Source of the DNA: Botryosphaeria dothidea
Taxonomy: Eukaryota; Ascomycota; Dothideomycetes; Botryosphaeriales; Botryosphaeriaceae
DNA length: 64,000 bases
Assembly (NCBI GenBank): GCA_011503125.2
Contig: WWBZ02000022.1
Location: 1,426,001-1,490,000 of the forward strand
Reading direction: 5' to 3'
Part shown: in pieces, positions 55,980 to 64,000 of the stretch
How positions within the stretch are numbered: position 1 is the stretch's first letter
Layout of the letters: each line of letters starts with the position of its first letter
Position numbers and translations under genes: made by a program
The notes under the pieces: generated by a model
The model's database searches: none
What the model was told of the DNA's origin: nothing
The model's input: the letters and a program-made list of their open reading frames with translations, nothing else

Positions 55980-58083
55980 ATGGAGGCTGTTCGCCAGCAG
56001 TGTCGGCGCTTGGACGCCTTCATGGCCGACTCCAAGTTTGGCCGTCTCTTTCGCCTTGAAGGCTCCGGCCATGTAAGTTGCCCTTAGAGTTGCGCTCGAG
56101 TAGTCTGCCGTCTCCACACCTGGGACGGGTTCCCCAGAAATGCTTCGGCCCTTCGTGTAGTCTATCTAACTTTGATCTCTAGACCGACGAGATCCGGGAC
56201 GCTCGTTTCTTGACCGAGGTGCGCGCTGGCGTTACCACCTTCTTCACCATGGCCTACATCATTGCCGTCAACTCAACCATCCTGACCGACTCTGGCGGCA
56301 CTTGCGTGTGCACTGATCCCCGGGATCCCACTTGCGGGAGCGACCCTGAGTATCAGTCGTGCCTCATCGGCCTGAACCGTGACCTCGTAACTGCCACTAC
56401 GGCCATTGCTGCCTTTGGTTCTTTCTTTTTCGGCCTTGTCACCAACTTGCCCGTGGCTCTGGCCACTGGTATGGGCCTCAATGCCTATTTCACCTATCAG
56501 GTTGTTGGTTTCCACGGTACCCGTAGAGTGCCCTATGGCTTGGCGTTGACCGCCGTGTTCGTTGAAGGCTTCATCTTCATTTTCCTTTCTCTTTTGGGCA
56601 TGCGCCAATGGCTTGTCCGCATGCTGCCGACCTCCCTAAAGGTTGCCGCCGCCTGCGGTATTGGCCTCTTTCTCGCCGAGATTGGGCTGTCGTACAGCGC
56701 GGGTATCGGTGCTATCACCGGTGCCTCTGCCACTCCCTTGGATCTCGCCGGGTGTCAGCCCGAGTACAGAGACGAGTTTGGCGAGTGTCAAAGCCACAAG
56801 ATGCAAAATCCGACCGTAAGTAATCTTTTTGAATCCACCACTTTATCGCGTGAGGAGGGCCTAACCAAGATACGACAAATAGTTGTGGATCGGTGTATTT
56901 TGCGGTGGTATTCTGACGACGTTCCTTATGTCGTATAAGGTGAAAAGCGCCATGATCATCGGTATCTTGGTCGTCTCCATTATCTCTTGGCCGTGAGTCA
57001 GCTGATGCTACTTGAAACCTTTATCTGAGACAAGCAACTGACTTGCACCCCAGTCGCGGCACTCCGGTGACCTTCTTCCCGAACACACCGGATGGTGATG
57101 CCAAGTTTGACTTCTTCAAGAATGTGGTGACTTTTCATCCTATTGAGAAGACACTCAATGCCCTGGACTGGAACATCAGCCGAGCACCAACCGAATTTAT
57201 CCTCGCGCTCTTCACCTTCTTGTATGTCGATATCATTGACTGCACCGCCACTCTGTACAGCATGGCGCGCTTCTCTGGTGTGGTCGATCAATCTACGGGC
57301 GACTTTCCGCGCTCGACAGCCGCATACTGCACAGACGCATTCAGCATCAGTGTCGGGGCTCTCTTCGGTGTTGGTCCAGTGACCGCCTTCATCGAGTCGG
57401 GTGCTGGCATTGCTGAAGGTGGAAAGACCGGCTTGACAGCCATGACGACTGGCTTTTGCTTCTTTATCTCGCTTTTCTTTGCCCCTATCTTCGCGTCCAT
57501 CCCACCCTGGGCAACTGGCTGCACACTGGTCCTGGTGGGAGCCATGATGGTTCGCCAGGTGGTCGCCATCAACTGGCGCTACATTGGTGATGCCGTTCCG
57601 GCCTTCGTCACCATAATCTTTGTGCCCATGTCGTACAGCACCGCCTATGGTCTGCTCGCTGGCATCATGACCTACATTGCTCTCAACGTGCCCATTATGC
57701 TCACCCGCTGGATCTCCCGCGGTCGTATCGTCCCGGCCGATGAGGAGTCTCGAGAGTATTGGAGCTACCGGCCCGGTGGGTCATCGCCCTGGTTCATCTC
57801 GACCGTCAGCTCCGCCTTCGCCCGCTTTGGTCACGGTTCGTCGGATCTCAAGGCTCGCGAGCTCGAGAGCCGCGATTCGACGGATCACACCTTCAATCGT
57901 CCTATCGATGTCAAAATTGGCAGCGGGGCCGCTGTGCACCATGGTCGCAGTCCAAGCCATGGCAGCAGCGCCTACCCAAAGACGCAAAACAGCATCGAGA
58001 TGGGTCGTGTGCCTACAGAAAATAAGGATGCAGACATCGAGCGCTTCGATCTGCGCCAGTTCCGTGTCACGCCCAGAGATTGA
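55980..58083 (+). CDS. azgA: AzgA-family purine (adenine/guanine/hypoxanthine) transporter
   Basis: Plasma-membrane proton symporter for purines. Exons 55980-56072, 56183-56815, 56883-56992 and 57054-58083 (621 aa). Family features: a short N-terminus ending FRLEGSGH, then EVRAGVTTFFTMAYIIAVN, NLPVALATGMGLNAYFTYQ, LWIGVFCGGILTTFLM (restored by splicing), TLYSMARFSG after YVDIIDCTA, and GVGPVTAFIESGAGIAEGGK. About 12-14 hydrophobic segments are present. The cysteine-rich insert CVCTDPRDPTC is also seen in fungal AzgA proteins. The C-terminal 120 residues are a hydrophilic tail. The start ATG has a GACCATGGAG context. The intron at 56816-56882 stays open but off-motif if read through. Confidence 0.95.
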
Positions 58084-58880
58084 GCCTTTTTCTTTATTTT
58101 CCGTACCGATGTTAGCGTAAATGTATGATCACCATGATAATTGTGTGTTGTAATATCTCCTATCTTCGGTCTCTACATTCGGCATTCCTTGTCTGTCTCG
58201 ATAGCTCTAAGAAACTGGGGGGAGACATACCTGAGCGTGGGCGGATCAGCACAAGAAAAGGGAAGACAGGGTGGTCAGACGGGTCGGTCTCTCCTTTTCG
58301 TGCAAGAGTGGCATGGAAGGCGTCGCAAATATTGGGAAAACTTGGCTTGTCTTGCTCTTCAGCTCTTGGGCGCGGGCCGCCCTGGAAGAACTGTAAGACA
58401 GGACAACCAAAGTCCTCACCTACGTTGTACGGTGAAATATCACGCTATCGGTAGTCAAAAGCAGAAGGGAATGCGAGAGGGGGAAATTAACAGCAGAATC
58501 AAATCAATCTCCTTGAAGTGTCTTTGAATACAAGCTATCAATACCGTCTGATCATTGAGGCTGAGTGGTAAACGTCTTTGGTATACAAGGCGTATGATGC
58601 CAACTGTGGTCTCAAGAAAATGGAAGAACGTACCGGGTCTGTTCTCCTTCGACAGTAGTTTCAGAAGCAAACCTAAAAAAAAAATCGGAATTTGTGGTAC
58701 TCGTACTTTCAACGCCACAAAACGCCTCCCAATGCCTTCTGGAATAACCCTTATTTTTTTTGGACCCCGCACAAGCCAGATGATGGAAAAGTAAAGTGGT
58801 CCCTGCCATCGTCGGCACGTTCCAGACTTTTTTTTCCCGCCAACGGCGTCGTTCACTAACCACGTCATCCCTACGCTACC
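58084..58880. other. Tail-to-tail intergenic region (azgA / EBP2)
   Basis: 3' flanks of two convergent genes; A/T-rich runs at about 58670 and 58750. No supported gene. Confidence 0.55.
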
Positions 58881-60236
58881 TTACTTCCTCGCCGCTCTCC
58901 TGCTCTTGCCCGGCCGCTTCTTCACGCCGGCGCCCGCCTTCATCTTCTTCACCGAGAACCCTCTGCCATCGGCGCTGCTTTGCGCGTCGTTGCTCTTGGA
59001 GAACCGCTTCTTGCCGCCGAACCCGTACTTGGCGTCCTTCTTCGAGCGCTTAGCGTTTGGTGGGCCGCCGCCCTGGCGGCGCGCTTGCTTCTCCTTGCGG
59101 GCCGTCTCGGCGGCATCTTCCAGGGCGACGTCGAAGAGGTCGTCTTCGTTCGCGTTTTCCAGGTCTGCGCCTTGGCGTTCTATTTGAAAAAAGAGCATGT
59201 CAGCTTGAGTAAAAGGGCAGAGGGGCCATGTTCTCAACGTACTTCTCTTCAAGAGGTTGATCTTCTCGATCGTGTCCTTCTTCGCCTTGGCCTTCTCCTG
59301 CTCCCTCGCGACCTGCACCGCCTTGCCGAACTTCTTGAGGTCGCGCTGGCGGCGGGCCTCGGCGGCGGCCTTCTTGCCCGCGGCCTCGTCGATGAGCTTC
59401 TGCTTGACCTTGCCCATGTGCTCGTCGCTCTTGACCATCTCGGCGAAGTAGTCGGTCGGCCGCGAGAAGGGCACGCCTTCTTTCTTCAGGGCGGCGCGTG
59501 CGCTTTTGGCGGCCTCGAGCGCCTGCTGGTAGAAGGCCAGCTCGCGGGTCAGGTCGTCGTTGGTGTCGGCGATCTCGATGGCCGCGTCGGAGGTGACGGC
59601 CTGGTGGTCGGAGAAGGCGAGCTTCTTGGTCTTCCACTCGATGCGGTGCAGGGCGGCGAGGAGCGCGGAGGTGTTGTTGATGGTGAGGCGTTGGTGTGGG
59701 ATGATGTCGCCCTTTTCGTCGGAGGCGATGGAGTCGAGGTCGGAGAGCGGGATGTCTTCCTCTTCCTCTTCGTCTTCGTCCGAGCCGTCGTCGTTGTTGG
59801 GGTCTTCAAGCTCTTCGCCGCTGGAGTCGGAGTCGTCTTCTTCGAGTCTGGACAAATCGATCTGTAGTGGATAGTGTCAGCAATATGCCAGGAAGAACAG
59901 GACCAATGCGAATGGTACCTTGGAGGTCTCCTCGTCGTCGCTGTCCTCCTCATCCTCGCTGGTGTGCTTCTCCGCAGACGCCTTGCGCGCCTCAGCGCGA
60001 ATCTGCTTCTCGGCCTCGTCTGCACCGGAGCTTGAGTCCTCGTGGGCGGAACCGTTCACGGCAACGCCACCCTCAACATGGTCCTCCTCAGATGCGCTGT
60101 CATCCTCCTCTTGCGTCTTCTGCTGCTTGCGCTTCTCGGCCTGCTTCCGGAGGCGCTTCTGCTTGTCCTTCTTGTGATCGTAGCCCTTTTCCTTCTGGAG
60201 GAGGTTGAGCAGCTTGCTACCACTCGGCTTGACCAT
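58881..60236 (-). CDS. EBP2: rRNA-processing protein Ebp2
   Basis: Nucleolar protein needed for 27S pre-rRNA maturation and 60S assembly. Exons 60236-59919, 59861-59243 and 59179-58881 (411 aa). A basic, coiled N-terminus (KKDKQKRLRKQAEKRKQQK) is followed by long acidic runs (EDEEDSDDEE, DEDEEEEEDIPLSD). The conserved Ebp2 core comes next (EWKTKKLAFSDHQ, LAFYQQALEAAKSARAALKK, GVPFSRPTDYFAEMVKSDEHM, KVKQKLIDEA). The Lys/Arg-rich nucleolar tail (YGFGGKKRFSKSN) ends it. Removing the second intron restores LLKRKRQGADLENAN. Divergent from the HSBP1 gene by 326 bases. Confidence 0.95.
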
Positions 60237-60562
60237 CTTGACGGAGCGATCGGGATCGGCGAAAAAAGGATTGGACGGATGGGCTGGGCGGTTGCAGAGA
60301 CGTCGTCGCGCAGCAGTCTATCGCGAATCTCGAAATTTTTGGAGAGCAACAACGGGCGCAATCTTGGCGGCGCTCACCGCCCGGGAGGGGTGGGCCGTGC
60401 ATCGCCCGTCTCCGTCGCTGCCCTCCGGGAGTCAGCCCTGCAATCCACGTGCGACTCTACTTCAAAGAACATCTCCGCCTGGTGCTACGTTACTGAGCTG
60501 CTTCACTCTGGGTTCCCATCCACAGCCGTCGTTCCTTCGCAGATCTCTCCCAGCAACCCGCC
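60237..60562. promoter_or_regulatory. Bidirectional promoter region of EBP2 and HSBP1
   Basis: 326 bases between two divergent start codons, GC-rich, with no TATA box seen. It must hold both promoters and leaders. Confidence 0.5.
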
Positions 60563-61121
60563 ATGTCGGAGCGCGACGTTCCAACTCCCAGCTCGGTACT
60601 GTTGCCCTGCCGCCTCTCCCCGAATCTCCCGCCCCTCAAAAACCCCAAAGACGGACTAACTCGGGCCACAGTCTGCGGGCGGTGAGGGGAGCTCCGCCGA
60701 GCTCGTTGCCGTCGTCGACGATTTGATCAACCAGCTCTCCAACAAATTCACCAACATCTCCAAGGAGCTGCTCGAGAAGAGTGAGTGAAGCCTTTCCCGT
60801 TTCTCCAGAGCTCCGCGCTCTCTCGTCTCACGCAAAGGCCCCACACCTCCTTCATTCTCTCAAGTTTCATGTCCTCAGTCTTAATGATCTCTTCTATTCT
60901 TCGGTACATGATACATGAGGTCACTGCCGAGCCGTCGTCCCTTCATATCACGTGCCGTCAGGGGTTTCACGGATGTTTCTCCCCAAGCGAGATGTTCACT
61001 TTCCCAAACTGACCGGGACCATATGCACCTAGTGGACGACATGAGCCGCCGTCTCGACGCTCTCGAAACCACGATTCAAACAGGGGCTGAGCCGACGAGC
61101 GACGACAGCGAGGGCAAGTGA
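60563..61121 (+). CDS. HSBP1: Heat shock factor-binding protein 1 homologue
   Basis: Small coiled-coil protein that in animals binds heat shock factor trimers; HSBP1 proteins also help assemble the WASH complex. Exons 60563-60595, 60672-60780 and 61033-61121 (76 aa). The core AELVAVVDDLINQLSNKF and MDDMSRRLDALE is the family signature, with heptads of Leu/Ile/Val/Met. The second intron is 252 bases, long for this gene set. Its donor (AAGA|GTGAGT) and acceptor rebuild the Met of KMDDMSRRL. The tail is acidic (EPTSDDSEGK). Confidence 0.93.
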
Positions 61122-62244
61122 GAGAGAGGAAGATCAAACACGACCCCCGGTCTCGTCGAGTTCCGGATCTTCACCCCTTCTCCCCGGCCGTTTTCACATC
61201 GTCGCCGGACGGACGATCATCTGCGGAAACGGCTTGGGAAAGAGTTCTTTTTGAGCATAGGAGTCGGGTTTTAAGGTTTCAAGGCATCCTTTCTATCCAA
61301 ACGTCAATGTTTTATCGTTCTTCCTCGCCACTGCGTTTTGGGACTGGGCTCTGACATGCTGCGAAACATTCTGCACTCGTCGTCACTTCTACTAGTCTAG
61401 CAGGGTCTTTGATGCTCGCGGAGGCCCGACGGGCTTCCGCGGATCGCGGCCGGAGTAAGGCCACATCGAGTGGTCTAGAAAGAAAACTTGACTTTCGGCG
61501 ATGGCTACTATTTTCGGCAAACGGGGAAAGCGGCCTTTCTTGTGTGAAGCTACATCGAACAACGCGAGGCATTCTTTCACACATGACTCCTTATACATCG
61601 TGCCCGCGAATCATGCCGGATTACGCGCTGATGACCAAGCGACCGTTCGGGCCCTTTTGCACGAGTAAAGCTGCATTCGCTGTACCGGGGACAGGACTGT
61701 CTTGCAAAGAAGCTTAAGTGATATAAACCTTCGTGCGAGTCGACGCAGCACGTCAGCAGGATCAACGCCGGGCTTCCCGGTGCTTTCATTGATTCTTTGC
61801 CGTGCGGGAGAAAAAAAAACGATAAAACGTTGCTTTCTGACGCGCAACAGAAGCTTTTGTTTATTTTGCGCGAAGCGATGGCGCACTTTTGGCAAACAAG
61901 CCGACGACCATACTTTCCGGACAACAAACCTAGGCTTTGGTGTCAATCGCCGTGAAAAACCTAATCTCGACCGTTTATCAGATCACTTGACCCCGAGAAA
62001 TGCAGATAAGAGGTCGTTCCAAAAGGGAAGAGGCAACAACTTTTTTTTGCTCACGCTTGTCATTTGAAGTCTAATTCTGCTGGGAAGGACAAAGCTAGCT
62101 GGCATACAGGAAACGAATTTGTTGGTATCATATCTCATAACAGTCGGAATCTTCGATTCGCCTTTCGAAAATTTTCATCCGGTAAAACAAAGCCTGACCG
62201 ATCGCCTCGTTGAAGAAGAAAAAAGGGAAAGATTTTTTTTTTCA
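61122..62244. other. Tail-to-tail intergenic region (HSBP1 / NCS1 carrier)
   Basis: About 1.1 kb of convergent 3' flanks with poly-A/T runs near 61810, 62040 and 62233. No supported gene, repeat or RNA. Confidence 0.5.
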
Positions 62245-64000
62245 TCACAGGTAATTCGCCTTCGCCGCACCGTCGTCGCCAGACACCCTCGCGCCCTTAG
62301 AGTCTCCACCCGCCACGACCTCCTCGTCGTACGTATCCGACGCGCGGTCGTCGTACGCCAGCCGCACATCGGTGATCTCGTCGCCAACCTCCATCCACAC
62401 GTCGCTCGTCGCCGGGATGGGGAAGAGGCGGCACAGCCCCCAGTACATGCCCGACGCGACGAGGAAGCCGCAGAAGAAGTTGAGGTTGTAGATGTAGGTC
62501 GCGCCGGCGGGCACCTTGCGGCCGACGGCGCCGGCGAAGCCGACGACGTTGATGAGGATGCCGGCGATGTAGGCGGCGTAGCCGCGCCAGTGGAAGCCGT
62601 AGGAGAAGAAGTAGGCGCCCGTCTTGCGGCCGGAGTACAGGTCCTTGATGTCGAGGTAGCCGCGCCGCACGAAGTAGTAGTCGCTGATCATGACGCCGGC
62701 GATGCTCGACAGGAAGACCGAGTAGGCCGACAGGTACGTCGTGAAGTTGTTGTTGGACGACAGCAGGTTCCACGGGCACATGCACAGGCCGACCAGCGCG
62801 CACACGTAGCCGCCGCGCCGGATGTTGATCCAGCGCGGGAGCAGCGCCGTCATGTCGGTGCCGGCGGAGACGGAGTTGGCGGCGATGTTGGTGCCGAGCT
62901 GGGCGAGCGTGAAGGCGCCGGCGATGCAGAAGACGCCGAAGCGGTTGGCGGAGGTGGGCTCGGTGTTGAGGACGCGCGTGAGGAGGTCGAGCGGGTTCCA
63001 GATGGGGTCTTCGTTGGGGTAGATGACGGTGGCCGAGGAGGAGACGATGATGCCGATGAAGGAGGTGATGGCGAAGCCGAGCGGGATGGTGAAGAGCTGC
63101 GACCAGAAGGCGTCCTTGGGCTTCTTGGCGAAGCGCGAGAAGTCCGGGTCGTTGACGATGAGCGTGGCGAAGTTGGCGATGGAGCTCATGATGCCCTTGA
63201 CGATCTCCCAGGCAAGAGCGCTGCCGGTGAGCTTCGCGGGCTGGTGCACGATGGGGCCGACGCCGCCGGCCTTGACGACGAACCAGATGAAGAAGGCCAG
63301 ACCGGCGACGGGGACGACGTATGCCTTGACGGTGAAGAGGTGGCGGATCTTGTGTACGGGAAACCAGATGGCTGGAAGACTGCCCGCCCAGAAGAGGAAG
63401 AAGCTGACGAACATGACAGTGCTGGTTCCGGAGGCCGGGATGCCGTTGTGAATGACACCCTGGAGCAGTCGGTTAGTTAACTGAATATAAGCAGTGGGTT
63501 ACAAGTCTGCTCGGGCTTACCTCTCGCCAGTTATTCCAGATGGACCGAATCATCAACTGCACGCATTGGCCTCCAATCCAGGCTTGCACACCGTACCAGA
63601 CACATGCCATTGCGGCACGGTTGAACACTGGCCATAACGAACCCCAGATACCAAATGATGCTCTGTTGACGACGGGGAAACCGATATGGTACATGGCGCC
63701 AATTCTACCAGTCAGGCAAATGAAGCATGCGGCGATGGCATAGCCGATCCACACGCAAATCCATGCTTGCCACCACGAGCAGCCGTTGGTGATGGTCGAC
63801 GAAGCAATCATCCAGGTGTTGATGTTGAACGAGTCGGCTGATCATCACGTCAGTATGGATTGACGATAGCGGAGAATTGACAGATCAATGGCAAGCAGAG
63901 GAAGAAAAAGATGACCCACCAACCCAGAATCCGACGAAATTCCAAGCACCCCATTGACGACGCTCAGGCTCGACAGGCTTCAAGTCGTAGTTGGTGAGCA
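62245..64000 (-). CDS. NCS1-family nucleobase permease (Fur type), 5' end outside window
   Basis: Proton-coupled plasma-membrane carrier for uracil, allantoin or a related compound. Visible exons: 64000(partial)-63920, 63837-63521 and 63459-62245, encoding the last 537 or so residues. The first visible residues ([20 protein letters not shown]) are near the usual N-terminal third of TM1, so only about 50-80 residues are missing. Other marks: [14 protein letters not shown] (TM1 region), [14 protein letters not shown], the Trp-rich [34 protein letters not shown], and [14 protein letters not shown]. About eleven hydrophobic helices are visible, with an acidic tail. The exact substrate within the Fur group cannot be read from sequence alone. 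Confidence 0.93.

Noticed and set aside
58980..59867. 295-codon plus-strand frame opposite EBP2
   Set aside because: Reverse complement of Lys/Glu-rich codons; not protein-like.
62119..63480. 453-codon plus-strand frame opposite the NCS1 carrier
   Set aside because: Antisense shadow of a highly biased coding region; Val/Gly/Asp-rich with no motif.

Overview
This window is nuclear DNA from a filamentous ascomycete (Pezizomycotina; I cannot fix the class). The evidence is: many short spliceosomal introns (about 48-120 bp) with GTAAGT/GTGAGT-type donors and CTAAC/CTGAC-like branch sites; genes on both strands with no operons; and typical filamentous-fungal families (HET, a CFEM receptor-like membrane protein, GMC oxidoreductase, AzgA and Fur-type nucleobase carriers, GH3 with PA14). 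I find no rRNA, tRNA, CRISPR array or intact transposon. All gene models were spliced by hand. Exon phases were checked so that each total length is a whole number of codons, but individual boundaries may be a few bases off, especially at N-termini.

Layout. (1) 0.4-3.9 kb: a secreted GH3 glycosidase. A 7 kb gene-poor stretch (3.9-10.9 kb) follows, with only two weak gene candidates, one of them carrying an in-frame tandem duplication. (2) 10.9-19.5 kb, plus strand: a paxillin-like two-LIM protein, inositol-3-phosphate synthase (INO1), and an unrecognised OB-fold-like protein with a PCNA-binding-like N-terminus and a cysteine cluster. (3) 20.1-36.7 kb, an accessory block: a secreted SGNH/GDSL esterase, a HET-domain protein, a fungal C2H2 zinc-finger protein, a secreted FAD (GMC) oxidoreductase, a CFEM seven-helix membrane protein, an alkaline ceramidase, and a second, paralogous C2H2 protein with matching intron positions. 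(4) 37.6-47.5 kb, housekeeping: transketolase, the MICOS subunit Mic10, and the ribosome-biogenesis factor Urb2, with Mic10 and Urb2 divergent over about 0.3 kb. (5) 47.5-52.6 kb: a second gene-poor gap. (6) 52.6-64 kb: a methyltransferase-fold protein with a degenerate SAM motif, an AzgA purine carrier, the rRNA-processing factor Ebp2 divergent from an HSBP1 homologue, and the 3' part of an NCS1 (Fur/uracil-allantoin type) carrier that runs off the right edge.

Functional links are modest. Two nucleobase transporters lie within 8 kb of each other. Urb2 and Ebp2 both act in 60S ribosome assembly. The accessory block mixes secreted enzymes, a surface receptor and non-self-recognition or zinc-finger proteins, as expected of a variable, environment-facing region between conserved blocks. 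The most unusual items are the paralogous C2H2 pair, a GC-AG intron in URB2, a 13-nt microexon in the ceramidase gene, the methyltransferase-like protein lacking the glycine motif, and the unrecognised OB-fold protein.
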